The notes under the pieces: model-generated
The model's database searches: none
Told to the model about the DNA's origin: nothing
The model's input: the letters and a program-made list of their open reading frames with translations, nothing else
Shown here: piece by piece, positions 33,988 through 43,224 of the stretch
Layout of the letters: every line of letters begins with the position of its first letter
Numbering within the stretch: the first letter of the stretch is position 1
Position numbers and translations under genes: made by a program
From: Acetobacter lovaniensis
GTDB lineage: Bacteria; Pseudomonadota; Alphaproteobacteria; Acetobacterales; Acetobacteraceae
Length of the DNA stretch: 64,000 nucleotides
Reading direction: 5' to 3'
Assembly (NCBI RefSeq): GCF_014207635.1
Contig: NZ_JACHIE010000006.1
Span: 124,001-188,000, forward strand

Positions 33988-34650
33988 TTACGCACTTTCG
34001 CGCTCGGGTGGGGTGGTGGGATTTTTGCCAAGGGCGCGCAGGTAAGGCCGCTCCTTGGTCAGGGTTGCAGGCATTGGCATGTCCAGCGTGTCGGCAAACT
34101 GGGTGGGGGCTGGCCGGTCCTGCCGGGTGGATGACTGCTGCGCCACCGCCTTGGCGATGGCGTCCTGTGCAGCGGTTGCACTCTCCTGCGCGGACTGCAC
34201 AAGGTCCTGCGCGGTCCGCTGGGCGGTCTGGCTGGCCTGTTGCAGTTTTTCCAGTGTTTCTTCTATGGCCAGACGTGCGGTTTCGGCCTGTTCGATCAGG
34301 CTTTCCATCCGCTTCTCCTGCGAGGGCACCTGAGTGAGAACCGAGTCCAGCCGGTCGGCGACCGAATCGGCCTTGGTGGCCATGTCGTCCAGTTCGTTAC
34401 CGGTTATCTTGGCCTGTTCGATCATGCGGCTCAGGGGGCGACCACTGACCTCTCCCGCCACGCGCAGCTTGTCCACGCCTTCTTCGGCCTGGTTAACGCT
34501 GTTTTCGAGCTTGTCCACCAGTTCCAGCAGGCTGGTCCGGTCGCGCTTGAGGTTGCCCAGAACCCGCCCAAGGTAAAAACTGTAGATAATACCAAGGAAC
34601 AGAAAGACAGAGAGCGTGATCTCAATGATCATCTGAATCTGTGTGAACAT
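33988..34650 (-). CDS. DUF6468-type flagellar-operon membrane protein
   Basis: A 220-residue protein with one N-terminal transmembrane helix (IIEITLSVFLFLGIIYSFYLGRVL) and a long coiled-coil region to about residue 165 (for example ELVDKLENSVNQAEEGVDKLR and ESLIEQAETARLAIEETLEKLQQASQTAQ), then a Pro-rich tail. This architecture and its place directly after fliM match the alphaproteobacterial DUF6468 proteins that accompany fliL-fliM. Its ATG shares one base with the fliM stop codon (TAATG), so translation is coupled. The function is not established; a role at the basal body is plausible. Confidence 0.7.
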   Translation of the reverse strand: MFTQIQMIIEITLSVFLFLGIIYSFYLGRVLGNLKRDRTSLLELVDKLENSVNQAEEGVDKLRVAGEVSGRPLSRMIEQAKITGNELDDMATKADSVADRLDSVLTQVPSQEKRMESLIEQAETARLAIEETLEKLQQASQTAQRTAQDLVQSAQESATAAQDAIAKAVAQQSSTRQDRPAPTQFADTLDMPMPATLTKERPYLRALGKNPTTPPERESA

Positions 34651-35993
34651 TATTCAGGAGATCCTTCAGCCTGAACCGGCGTTGGGTTTGCTGCGGGTGG
34701 ATGGGGTGGCTGTGGGAGCACGCCAAGGGGAGGAGGCAGGTGGTGGTCCTGAGGCGGTACCAGCCTGCGTTCGATTTTGACCGCGTTCTTGTTGCCCAGC
34801 TTGCCCAGACGGCCATCAAACAGCGGGGTCTGCCCACATTGCAGGCGAATGGGGAAGGGCGCGCCCTGCTTGTGCGGGAAGGTCATGAGTGAGCCGATCT
34901 TGAGGTTGAGCACCTCGGAGAGTGGCACGATCTTTTCATCAAACACAGCGGAAACCTGAGCATCGGTTTCCAGAATTTCGGAAAACAGATGGTCTTCCCA
35001 GATGGAGTCGCGGCCGAATTTTTCCCCCATGAACTGCTGCGACAACTGGTCGCGCACCGGTTCCAGCGTCGCGTAGGGGATAATCAGGTCCATGTTGCCG
35101 GTGCGGTCCTCCATATCAATATGGAGTTTGGCCAGCACCACGGCGTTGGAGGCGCGGGCAATGGCGGCAAAGCGGGAGCTGACTTCCAGCCGCTCAAACG
35201 TAAGGTCCACGTCGCAGACCGGGTTGAACGCAATGGACAGGTCGTTGAGTGTAAGGGTGATCAGCTTTTCAATCAGCGCGCGTTCAATGGCGGTATGGGG
35301 GCGTGTTTCCACCCCTGCATGCCCAACCCCGCGCGGGCCACCCATCAGAATGTCGATAATGGAATAGGACATGGCCGAATCCACAACGACCAGACCGTAA
35401 TTGTCCCACTGCACGGCCTTGAACACGGCAAACATGGAAGAGGAGGGAACCGCCCCCATGTAGTCCCCAAAGCGCAGGGAGCGAATGCCTTCGATGGTTA
35501 TTTCGACGTTATCATTGGTGAAGTTACGTAACGTGGCCGAGAGGATGCGTACAAGCCGGTCAAAAACGATTTCCAGCATGGGCAGGCGTTCATAGGCCAC
35601 GAACCCGGCCTTGATAACGCGCTCCATGCCGGTTTCTTCCGGCTCTTCAAACCCGCCAAAGGTGTGGCCGAGCAGGTTGTCGATTTCAGACTGGTCCAGC
35701 AGGTGGCTGCCAAACGGGTCTTCCTCGGGGGTGGCTTCGTGCTCACCCTGTTCACCCTGTTCTGCGTGGGCGTCCTGTGCATCATGGGCGGGAGCATCGT
35801 CCTGCGGGGGGGCCGCTGTGTCTGCGGTGTCCTGCTCCTGCGCGGGGTCCGTTCGCCCGGCCGTACTGGCTGCGGCATCGGGAGTGCGCTCCTGTGCGCC
35901 GTCCTGCGCCTCTTCCGTCTGCGGGGCGTCCGGTGCGGCGTCTGCTTCGGGCTGGTTCCCGGGCCCTGATGCTGTGTCGTCTACATCCTGCAT
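34650..35993 (-). CDS. fliM: Flagellar motor switch protein FliM
   Basis: A 447-residue FliM, about 110 residues longer than usual. Residues 1-95 are a low-complexity acidic Ala/Gln/Asp/Glu/Pro region. The CheY-binding-type motif LLDQSEIDNLL (compare LSQAEIDALL at the extreme N-terminus of E. coli FliM) therefore sits at about 98-108. The middle CheC-like domain (GDYMGAVPSSSMFAVFKAVQWDNYGLVVVDSAMSYSIIDILMGG) and the C-terminal SpoA domain (LKIGSLMTFPHKQGAPFPIRLQCGQTPLFDGRLGKLGNKNAVKIE) are intact. It follows fliL by 63 bases. fliN and fliG are not in the window. Confidence 0.95.
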   Translation of the reverse strand: MQDVDDTASGPGNQPEADAAPDAPQTEEAQDGAQERTPDAAASTAGRTDPAQEQDTADTAAPPQDDAPAHDAQDAHAEQGEQGEHEATPEEDPFGSHLLDQSEIDNLLGHTFGGFEEPEETGMERVIKAGFVAYERLPMLEIVFDRLVRILSATLRNFTNDNVEITIEGIRSLRFGDYMGAVPSSSMFAVFKAVQWDNYGLVVVDSAMSYSIIDILMGGPRGVGHAGVETRPHTAIERALIEKLITLTLNDLSIAFNPVCDVDLTFERLEVSSRFAAIARASNAVVLAKLHIDMEDRTGNMDLIIPYATLEPVRDQLSQQFMGEKFGRDSIWEDHLFSEILETDAQVSAVFDEKIVPLSEVLNLKIGSLMTFPHKQGAPFPIRLQCGQTPLFDGRLGKLGNKNAVKIERRLVPPQDHHLPPPLGVLPQPPHPPAANPTPVQAEGSPE

Positions 35994-36056
35994 GTGGTTT
36001 GTCGCTACGGTTCCTGAGAGGTGTCGGTTTGAACGGGTGTCAGAAGCCGGAGAGCT

Positions 36057-36569
36057 TTACTGGACAAGGAATTCAACAAGATACAGGTTTGTCACCTGTA
36101 CCGGGGCAAGTTGCGCGCGCAGGCGGCGCAGAATGGCTTCGCGCAGCCTGTAAATGCCGTTCCCCCGAATATCCTGCGGGCGTGTTTCATGCAGGTAGGT
36201 CTGGAACACATCCTGAATTTCCGCAATCCGGTCCTGTAGTGCGGCCTCGTTGGGCACACCGCTGACTTCCACCTTGGCGGTCAGCTTGACGTAAACTGGA
36301 TGACCACCGGATGTGTCGAGGTTGGAGACCATGGGCGGAATACCCACCAGAACCGGCGGATGCATGGCGGCCTCGGCCTTGCTGCCCACGTTCTGCTTGA
36401 GCTTGGAGGTAAAGATCTTGTCCTTTTCCCAGTACACTCCACCGCCAATAAGAAGAACAAGACCGGCAGCGCCCGCCATCATCAGTTTCCGCTTGGATTT
36501 GGGGGCGTCTGCTCTGGGAACTGCTGCGGCAGCATCTGCTTCTCTTGCGCCGGTTACAGTCTCGCTCAT
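36057..36569 (-). CDS. fliL: Flagellar basal-body protein FliL
   Basis: A 170-residue FliL: a cytosolic N-terminus, one membrane helix (LMMAGAAGLVLLIGGGVYW) and a periplasmic stomatin-like domain (HPVYVKLTAKVEVSGVPNEAALQDRIAEIQDVFQTYLHETRPQDIRGNGIYRLREAILRRL...VTNLYLVEFLVQ). FliL associates with the stator and supports torque under load. It is first in the fliL-fliM-DUF6468 operon and divergent from the GT25-DUF707 gene. Confidence 0.93.
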   Translation of the reverse strand: MSETVTGAREADAAAAVPRADAPKSKRKLMMAGAAGLVLLIGGGVYWEKDKIFTSKLKQNVGSKAEAAMHPPVLVGIPPMVSNLDTSGGHPVYVKLTAKVEVSGVPNEAALQDRIAEIQDVFQTYLHETRPQDIRGNGIYRLREAILRRLRAQLAPVQVTNLYLVEFLVQ

Positions 36570-36768
36570 GTCTGGTGGGCTCCGGAATGGTTAATCAGTC
36601 ACACTGTTAGCAGTTTAACGGCTGGCGCGCACCTACTCAATGGTGTGTGGTTGGCTATATTCGTGATAGCGTATGTTCTAATGGCGTTTCCTCATGTGCC
36701 TCTTAGGCTATTCAAGCTCCATGGGGGGGTATAGTTATCATCGGATAAACTGATTGGAGCGGTAGAAC

Positions 36769-38553
36769 GTGCGTTACCATGTCCTTAATTTGGCCAGAGA
36801 CCCGGAACGCTTGGCTATATTCCGTCAGAATAATCCAGAATGTACGTATTTTTCCCAGCGCATTGCCGTGGATGGCAGGCAGGTTGACCGGGCATGGCTT
36901 ATCAATCAGGGGGTTATGCAACCTGATCTGCTGTATACGGACGGCGCTGTTGGCTGCGCGCTTTCACACATGTCGTTGTGGACGGATGTCGTGCAGCGTC
37001 AGGAAGCTGCGACCATCGCAGAAGATGACGCCATTCTGAGAGAAGATTTCCGTGAGATACAGGAAAAGCTGCTCGCGGACCTGCCCGATGACTGGGAACT
37101 GGTGCACTGGGGGTTCAATACGGACGCTTATGTTACATTCCAGTTAATACCCGGCGTGACCCCGTTTACCGGGACGATGTACCATGATCTGGTGTTGAGC
37201 CACCTTCCGGAGTTCCGCCGTGCCAGAGTGGCTCCCCGGCTTGAAACGCTCCTGCGGTGCCACGGCACCATGTGCTATTCCATTTCGCCCCGTGGGGCAA
37301 AGCGGCTGCTTGAGCAGGTTGTGCCGCTCCGGCCTATGTCTGTTGTTTATCCCGGGTTAAGTCATCAGAAAATCAATACTGGTATTGATGACATGATGGC
37401 GGATTATTATGGGCAGATGAACGCCTATGTCTGCTTTCCACCTGTTGTGGTTTCGTTGCATGATGTGGAAAACAGCACCGTGCAGACCAGGGACATGCCA
37501 TGTGACCCGCAGGTTGTGCCGCTTTTTCCCGAAGAAAAAACGTTGGATGAAGATGCGCTGGTGACGCACTCCTTATGGCGGTGCATGAACGGGGATGGGC
37601 AGGTGATGGTGCCCCGTATCGGTCTGTTGCCAGACGGGCGGCTTGGCGGCTTGCCGGAAAAGCTGAGCGGGTGCTCATGGCACAGGCAGGGCAGGGATCT
37701 GCTCTTTAAGGATGCGCAGGGCGTACCTTGGTTGCGTTTTTATCTTCAATCCGGTGGGTATAAAAGTGAGGGTGGAGGGGAAACCCTTGTGCCCATAATG
37801 GATTTTCCTCTTCCATTCCCTGTTTTTCCATCGGTGTGCGGTAAAATGCCGCAAAGGCGCAATCTGGTTATTGTGCGGGCTGGTCCGTCCTCCTTGCACC
37901 CGCAGTGGCTGGAGGGTCTGGCCCCGGAGGAAAGGACGTGGGATCTATGCGTCAGTTATTACGGAACTGAAAGCGAGTTTTCCAGACTTGATGGTTGCGA
38001 ATATGCCATCTTGCAGAACAAGGAGCGTAAATGGCCTGCCATTGCTGCGTTGCTGGGAGAAGATAGCGCTTTTTGGCATTATGATTATGTGATGATGCCT
38101 GATGATGATTTGGCAATGACCGGTGCCGATATCAATCGGTGTTTTGCGATCATGGCGGAATACAAGCTGGAGTTGGCGCAACCGGCCTTGCCAGCCAATA
38201 CGCCCCGCTCACAATATTCCCATGACCTGACTTTGCAGCGTATGGGGAATGTGCTGCGCTACACATCGTTTGTGGAAGTCATGACCCCCCTGTTCTCGCG
38301 TGAAGCCCTGCGGGAGTGCCTGCCCAGCTTTGGTCTTTCCCGGAGTGGTTGGGGGCTGGATTGGGTCTGGCCGTCTATTCTGGGTTACCCCAGAAACAGG
38401 ATTGCCATCATTGATAGCGCGGTTGCATACCATACTCGTCCGGTAGGGAGCGATTATGCGGGCCTGACACCGACGCAGGATGAACAAAAACTCGTAGCTC
38501 TGTTCGGTACAGGTAAAGAATTACGGGATTATGGGGCTGTCCCACTCGGTTGA
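36769..38553 (+). CDS. Two-domain GT25-DUF707 glycosyltransferase
   Basis: A 594-residue protein. Residues ~1-240 are a family-25 glycosyltransferase: RYHVLNLARDPERL, VGCALSHMSLW, the acidic E85-D86-D87 motif in TIAEDDAIL, and DDWELVHWG. Residues ~355-590 resemble DUF707, a GT-A-like domain: RRNLVIVRAGPSSLHPQWL, WDLCVSYYG, YAILQNKERKWPAI and the acidic motif YDYVMMPDDDLAMT, then SRSGWGLDWVWPSIL. A linker of roughly 110 residues separates them. The combination implies two successive transfers in one glycan. It lies divergent from fliL and immediately before the deoxysugar operon. The acceptor, whether flagellin or O-antigen, is unknown. Confidence 0.75.
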   Translation: MRYHVLNLARDPERLAIFRQNNPECTYFSQRIAVDGRQVDRAWLINQGVMQPDLLYTDGAVGCALSHMSLWTDVVQRQEAATIAEDDAILREDFREIQEKLLADLPDDWELVHWGFNTDAYVTFQLIPGVTPFTGTMYHDLVLSHLPEFRRARVAPRLETLLRCHGTMCYSISPRGAKRLLEQVVPLRPMSVVYPGLSHQKINTGIDDMMADYYGQMNAYVCFPPVVVSLHDVENSTVQTRDMPCDPQVVPLFPEEKTLDEDALVTHSLWRCMNGDGQVMVPRIGLLPDGRLGGLPEKLSGCSWHRQGRDLLFKDAQGVPWLRFYLQSGGYKSEGGGETLVPIMDFPLPFPVFPSVCGKMPQRRNLVIVRAGPSSLHPQWLEGLAPEERTWDLCVSYYGTESEFSRLDGCEYAILQNKERKWPAIAALLGEDSAFWHYDYVMMPDDDLAMTGADINRCFAIMAEYKLELAQPALPANTPRSQYSHDLTLQRMGNVLRYTSFVEVMTPLFSREALRECLPSFGLSRSGWGLDWVWPSILGYPRNRIAIIDSAVAYHTRPVGSDYAGLTPTQDEQKLVALFGTGKELRDYGAVPLG

Positions 38554-38597
38554 GTGGGGAATGCGTGATTTAACCAGCTTTTTTCTGGCGTGAGGTT

Positions 38598-39917
38598 TTG
38601 ATGGTTGTTTATACTCGCAACGATGTTCTGGATGCTGCCGCAGCTTATTATGACTCCACTCCGGCCAAGGCGTTTGTTCCGGGGGAAACATTCATCCCGT
38701 GTAGCGGCAAGGTCGTGGATTCTGACGATTTGAGGTCTCTGGTTGATGCCTCTCTGGATATGTGGCTGACGACCGGGCGTTATGGTGATGAATTTGAAAA
38801 AGAGCTGGCTCTTAAAACAGGTATTAAACATGCCAGACTGACTGTTTCTGGGTCGGCAGCAAATCTTCTGGCGTTTTCATCTTTAACGTCATGGAAATTG
38901 CAGGAGCGTCGTATTCAGCCCGGTGATGAGGTGATTACGGTTGCGGCTGGTTTCCCCACTACGGTCACACCCATTGTCCAAAATGGCTGTGTGCCGGTTT
39001 TTGTGGATGTGGATCTGCCAACGGCCAATATCGACGTGTCTTTACTGGAGGCGGCGCTCACACCCAAAACCCGTGCCATCATGCTGGCCCATACCTTGGG
39101 CAACCCGTTTGACTTGCAGGCGGTGACTGATTTCTGCCGCATGCATAACCTTTATCTGGTAGAAGACTGCTGTGATGCTCTGGGCAGCACATTTAACGGG
39201 AAAGGTGTGGGGCAATGGGGGGATCTGGCGACGCTTTCTTTTTATCCGGCCCACCATATTACCACGGGCGAAGGTGGCGCGGTTCTCACCAGTCGTAAAT
39301 CTTTGGCTACTCTTGTGGAATCTTTTCGTGACTGGGGGCGTGACTGCTGGTGTCCCCCCGGTGTGTCCGATAGCTGCCATAAACGGTTCGACTGGAAAAT
39401 GGGTGAACTGCCAGCAGGGTATGATCATAAGTATATCTACTCTCATATTGGCTACAATATGAAAATGACGGACATGCAGGCTGCGCTGGGTGTCAGCCAG
39501 TTGCGCAAGGTTGACGGTTTTGTGCAGAAACGGCGGGAAAACTTTGCCGCATTAACACAGATGATCAAGGCCGCCGGTCTGGAGGATTATTACATTCTGC
39601 CAGAGGCAACACCCGGTTCGGACCCAAGCTGGTTCGGGTTTTTGCTGACCATACGTGATGGCGTCAGTCTGGACCGCCGTGCGGTGACAAAAGGGCTGGA
39701 AGAGCGCAAGGTTGGAACCCGCCTGTTATTTGCAGGTAATCTGACCAGACAACCGGCTTTTCAAAGAGTGGATTATCGTGTCTCCGGCTCTCTGGAGCGG
39801 ACGGATAAAATTATGAAGGACAGCTTCTGGATTGGTGTGTGGCCAGGTATCGGGGCACAGGAGCGCGCATACATGGTTGAGACCTTGCTAGACGTGACGC
39901 GTAGGGAATTACGATGA
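38598..39917 (+). CDS. rfbH: CDP-6-deoxyhexulose 3-dehydrase (E1, RfbH)
   Basis: A 439-residue PMP- and [2Fe-2S]-dependent dehydrase that removes the C3 hydroxyl of CDP-4-keto-6-deoxyglucose. The usual aminotransferase lysine is His ([12 protein letters not shown], His219 by alignment), which defines E1 enzymes. The cysteine pattern C192-x57-C250-x1-C252-x7-C260 exactly matches the iron-sulfur ligand spacing of Yersinia E1. Reduction normally needs the partner flavoprotein E3 (AscD/DdhD), which is not in this window. It is the first gene of a five-gene operon and overlaps rfbF by 4 bases. Confidence 0.95.
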   Translation: MMVVYTRNDVLDAAAAYYDSTPAKAFVPGETFIPCSGKVVDSDDLRSLVDASLDMWLTTGRYGDEFEKELALKTGIKHARLTVSGSAANLLAFSSLTSWKLQERRIQPGDEVITVAAGFPTTVTPIVQNGCVPVFVDVDLPTANIDVSLLEAALTPKTRAIMLAHTLGNPFDLQAVTDFCRMHNLYLVEDCCDALGSTFNGKGVGQWGDLATLSFYPAHHITTGEGGAVLTSRKSLATLVESFRDWGRDCWCPPGVSDSCHKRFDWKMGELPAGYDHKYIYSHIGYNMKMTDMQAALGVSQLRKVDGFVQKRRENFAALTQMIKAAGLEDYYILPEATPGSDPSWFGFLLTIRDGVSLDRRAVTKGLEERKVGTRLLFAGNLTRQPAFQRVDYRVSGSLERTDKIMKDSFWIGVWPGIGAQERAYMVETLLDVTRRELR

Positions 39918-40681
39918 AAACAGTCATACTTGCCGGTGGGTTTGGTTCGCGCCTGAGTGAAGAAACCGATAGTATTCCCAAGCCGATGGTGCAGATCGGA
40001 GGGCGCCCGATCCTGTGGCATATCATGAAGATATACAGTGCTTATGGCCTGAATGATTTTGTGGTCTGTCTTGGATATAAAGGGCACCTTATCAAGGAAT
40101 TCTATGCCAATTACTTCATGCATCTGAGCGATATGGTGGTTGACCTCTCCAATGGTACAATCGAGTACCAAAAGGGGGATGTCGAGCCTTGGCGCATTAC
40201 GCTGGTGGACACGGGATTGAATACCCAAACGGGCGGGCGACTCAAACGGGTCAGCCGTTTTTTACAGGATGGCCCTTTTTGCATGACCTACGGTGATGGT
40301 GTGGGGAATGTAGATATTCGAAAATCTATTGATTTTCACAAAGAAAATAAAAAAAAGGCCACGGTTACCTGCGTTGTGCCTCCCGGGCGTTTTGGTCTTA
40401 TGGAAGTTGAGGGTAGCGCGGTAAAAAGATTTTCTGAAAAAACTGACAATACAAAAAATCTGATAAACGGCGGTTTTTTTGTGCTTGATCCTTCTGTTCT
40501 TGATTATATCGATGGAGATGACGTTCTGTGGGAGAAGGGACCCATGGAACATCTTGCCAGAGATGGTCAGTTAGAGGCGTTCCATCACTCTGGTTTCTGG
40601 CAGCCAATGGATACCTTGCGTGACAAACGCCTGCTGGAAGATTTGTGGGACCGTCAGGTGGCACCATGGAAAATATGGTAA
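39914..40681 (+). CDS. rfbF: Glucose-1-phosphate cytidylyltransferase
   Basis: A 255-residue nucleotidyltransferase making CDP-glucose from CTP and glucose-1-phosphate. The start [41 protein letters not shown] contains the nucleotide-binding GGxGSRL and the PKPM motif. [23 protein letters not shown] and [15 protein letters not shown] are typical of RfbF rather than RmlA or GalU. It supplies the substrate for the next gene, with which it overlaps by 16 bases. Confidence 0.96.
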   Translation: MKTVILAGGFGSRLSEETDSIPKPMVQIGGRPILWHIMKIYSAYGLNDFVVCLGYKGHLIKEFYANYFMHLSDMVVDLSNGTIEYQKGDVEPWRITLVDTGLNTQTGGRLKRVSRFLQDGPFCMTYGDGVGNVDIRKSIDFHKENKKKATVTCVVPPGRFGLMEVEGSAVKRFSEKTDNTKNLINGGFFVLDPSVLDYIDGDDVLWEKGPMEHLARDGQLEAFHHSGFWQPMDTLRDKRLLEDLWDRQVAPWKIW

Positions 40682-41763
40682 GCCGTTTTGCCGTAGACAA
40701 ACGGTTCTGGTCCGGACGCAAGGTTTTTGTGACCGGGCATACGGGCTTCAAAGGGAGCTGGCTGACGCAATGGCTGGTCGATCTGGGGGCTCAGGTAACC
40801 GGTTATGCCCTTGCGCCCGAAACACAGCCAAATTTGTTCGGGTTGGCGCAGTTGGATAAGGTTTGTCGTCATATCATTGGCGATATCCGTAATCTGGGAG
40901 ATGTCCAGTCTGCTCTGGCGTCCTCTGCTCCAGAGGTGGTGATCCATCTGGCGGCACAGCCTCTGGTGCGTCGTTCTTACCAGCAGCCCCTGGAAACGTT
41001 TTCTACCAATGTCATGGGGACGGCGAACATATTGGAGGCGGCAAGGCAGCAGACAACCGTTAAGGCCGTGCTCATTATCTCGTCCGACAAATGCTATGAC
41101 AATCGTGAATGGTCATATGGCTACCGGGAGAATGATGCACTTGGTGGGCATGACCCATACAGTGCCAGTAAAGCCTGCACGGAAATTGTAACAAATGCAT
41201 GGCGTAGCTCTTATCCTCATGGACCACTGGTTGCCTCGGCCCGGGCGGGTAATGTGTTCGGAGGGGGGGACTGGAGTGAAGACCGGTTGCTGCCTGATGC
41301 CATAAAGGCTTTTTCGGCAGGAGAGACACTGGTCATACGCTCGCCTCATGCCGAGCGGCCATGGCAACATGTGGCAGAGCCGCTTGCGGCCTATCTTATG
41401 ATCGTGCGGGCTATGCTGGAGGAGGGGGCTTTATATGCAAGGGCATGGAATGTTGGTCCCCGTGTGGAAGATATTGTGTCTGTAGAGCAGATTGTAAAAA
41501 TGCTTGCACAGGCTTGGGGACACGGCGCACGGTGGGAAGTGCGGCCACCAGCCGTAATGCTCCACGAAGCGGGCCTGTTGCATCTGGACTCTGCGCAGAT
41601 TGCCCGTCTCGTTGGTTGGCGTCCCTCCGGTTTGCTGGAGCAGGCCCTGAACGCAACAGTCGCCTGGCGCGCTGCGACTACGACCGAAGACGCCGTGCAG
41701 TTCATGCGTAAGGATCGGATTGTTTTTGCCAGGGCCAACATATCGGGTCCAGAACAGGCATGA
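40666..41763 (+). CDS. rfbG: CDP-glucose 4,6-dehydratase
   Basis: A 365-residue extended SDR enzyme converting CDP-glucose to CDP-4-keto-6-deoxyglucose. The NAD-binding motif is GHTGFKGSW, and the active-site region is SSDKCYDNREWSYGYRENDALGGHDPYSASKACTEI, with the Tyr-x3-Lys (YSASK). ARAGNVFGGGDWSEDRLLPDAIKAF is the RfbG signature. The ATG used has AGGTGG 5 bases upstream; an ATG three codons later is possible. It overlaps the next gene by 4 bases. Confidence 0.95.
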   Translation: MENMVSRFAVDKRFWSGRKVFVTGHTGFKGSWLTQWLVDLGAQVTGYALAPETQPNLFGLAQLDKVCRHIIGDIRNLGDVQSALASSAPEVVIHLAAQPLVRRSYQQPLETFSTNVMGTANILEAARQQTTVKAVLIISSDKCYDNREWSYGYRENDALGGHDPYSASKACTEIVTNAWRSSYPHGPLVASARAGNVFGGGDWSEDRLLPDAIKAFSAGETLVIRSPHAERPWQHVAEPLAAYLMIVRAMLEEGALYARAWNVGPRVEDIVSVEQIVKMLAQAWGHGARWEVRPPAVMLHEAGLLHLDSAQIARLVGWRPSGLLEQALNATVAWRAATTTEDAVQFMRKDRIVFARANISGPEQA

Positions 41764-42626
41764 AAATTCTCCTGACAGGTGGAACAGGTTTTGTTGGTCA
41801 CCACCTGCAGCGCAAGCTTGTTGCGCTGGGGTGGGAGGTTGATGCTCTGGTTAGGCCAACATCTGATTGCAGTAGGCTTGATCCGGCTGTGACGCCAAGA
41901 GTATGGAATGGCCACTCTGGTTCGTTATGTGACTTGCTCAAACAGAGTAACCCTGATATTGTGTTTCATCTGGCCACACATTTTCTGGCCCGGCATGTTA
42001 TGGACGACATCCCTGCGTTGGTACGCAGCAATATTGAGTTTCCATCTCTGGTTTTGGAGGCCATGCGCGAGGCGGGGTGCAGCAGGTTCATCAATACGAG
42101 CACGACCTGGGTTCATGTCGGCCCCTTGGCAAACGAAGCAGCATCCTTTTACGCGGCGACAAAACAGGCATTTGATCAGATTTTGCGTTTTTATCAAACG
42201 GCCTACCAGTTTCAGGCGACAACACTGACGCTGTGTGACACCTATGGTCCGTCTGACTTGCGTGGAAAAGTGCTGTCTCTTCTTATAAATGCAGCTTTGT
42301 CTGGCCAGAAGCTGGAAATGTCGCCTGGCGAACAATGTCTGGATCTGGTCCATGTGGATGATGTGAGTGAGGGTTTCATACAGGCGGCCCGTTTGTTGCA
42401 AAATGGCGTGACGGGTACGTTCAGTATTACCTCTGGTCATTTAATAAGTCTGAAAAATCTGGCGCAGAAGGTTGCGCAGGCAACCCGCTGCAAACTCATG
42501 ATTGAGTGGGGTGGACGTCCTTACCGTGCAGGGGAAATCATGTTGCCCTGGCAGGGGGGAGTGCCTTTGCCGGGCTGGACCCCCATGATAGACCTTGATG
42601 ATGGCATAAAAGGTTTGTTGTCATAA
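41760..42626 (+). CDS. SDR reductase, likely CDP-3,6-dideoxyhexulose 4-reductase
   Basis: A 288-residue extended SDR with the cofactor motif GGTGFVGHHL, a serine-threonine stretch STTWVHVG and the catalytic YAATK. LTLCDTYGPSDLRGKVLSLLINAAL and LDLVHVDDVSEGFIQAA are typical of the family that includes CDP-abequose and CDP-paratose synthases (RfbJ/RfbS) and AscF. Position in the rfbH-rfbF-rfbG operon makes a C4 ketoreductase on CDP-4-keto-3,6-dideoxyhexose the best guess. Stereochemistry cannot be read from sequence. Its stop codon overlaps the next start by one base. Confidence 0.75.
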   Translation: MKILLTGGTGFVGHHLQRKLVALGWEVDALVRPTSDCSRLDPAVTPRVWNGHSGSLCDLLKQSNPDIVFHLATHFLARHVMDDIPALVRSNIEFPSLVLEAMREAGCSRFINTSTTWVHVGPLANEAASFYAATKQAFDQILRFYQTAYQFQATTLTLCDTYGPSDLRGKVLSLLINAALSGQKLEMSPGEQCLDLVHVDDVSEGFIQAARLLQNGVTGTFSITSGHLISLKNLAQKVAQATRCKLMIEWGGRPYRAGEIMLPWQGGVPLPGWTPMIDLDDGIKGLLS

Positions 42627-43165
42627 TGTTTGATCAGATTCCAACAGCCCTGTCTGGCGTTTTTATGCTTCTACCCGTTGTGCGCAAGGATGAGCGGGGG
42701 AGCTTTACAAAGCTGTATCATGCGGACTGTTTTGCCCGGATGGGGATGAACCGGCCGATTGTGGAACAGTATGTCACAACCTCGCACAAAGGAGTCCTGC
42801 GCGGCCTGCATTTTCAGAAACCGCCTCACGATCACGACAAGCTGGTCACCTGCCTGTCAGGCGAGGTGCTGGATGTGGTGTTAGACCTGCGGCGTCAGTC
42901 CCCGACGTATGGGCACCATTGCTGCCTGCGCCTGAGCGGGGAGCAGCGCATGCAGGTTTTTGTTCCTTCTGGTTGCGCGCATGGTTTTTATACTCTGAGT
43001 GATCAGGCTGAATTGCTGTACGCAGTCAGCTCTCTTTATAATCCGGAGTATGATGATGGCATTTTATGGCATAGTGCTGGCATAGACTGGCCTGATCAGT
43101 TTCCTCTGGTGTCACAGCGGGATCAGGAGTTTCAGGCCTTTGCGGACTTTGATAGCGAATTTTGA
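42626..43165 (+). CDS. RmlC-like 3,5- or 5-epimerase, candidate AscE
   Basis: A 179-residue cupin of the RmlC family. GVFMLLPVVRKDERGSFTKLYH, TTSHKGVLRGLHFQKPP (catalytic His in RGLHFQ), LDVVLDLRRQSPTYG, and FVPSGCAHGFYTLSDQAELLYAVSSLYNPEYDDGILW contain the expected active-site residues. In an operon dedicated to CDP-sugars it more likely acts on a CDP-4-ketohexose than on dTDP-rhamnose precursors. In Yersinia ascarylose synthesis AscE is an RmlC-like 5-epimerase, so this gene plus the reductase would give CDP-ascarylose. That end product is inference. Confidence 0.8.
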   Translation: MFDQIPTALSGVFMLLPVVRKDERGSFTKLYHADCFARMGMNRPIVEQYVTTSHKGVLRGLHFQKPPHDHDKLVTCLSGEVLDVVLDLRRQSPTYGHHCCLRLSGEQRMQVFVPSGCAHGFYTLSDQAELLYAVSSLYNPEYDDGILWHSAGIDWPDQFPLVSQRDQEFQAFADFDSEF

Positions 43166-43224
43166 TGGTCGGTCATCTGGTTTGGATCAGATGATATTTT
43201 CATAATGAAATTGGGATACGGGAT

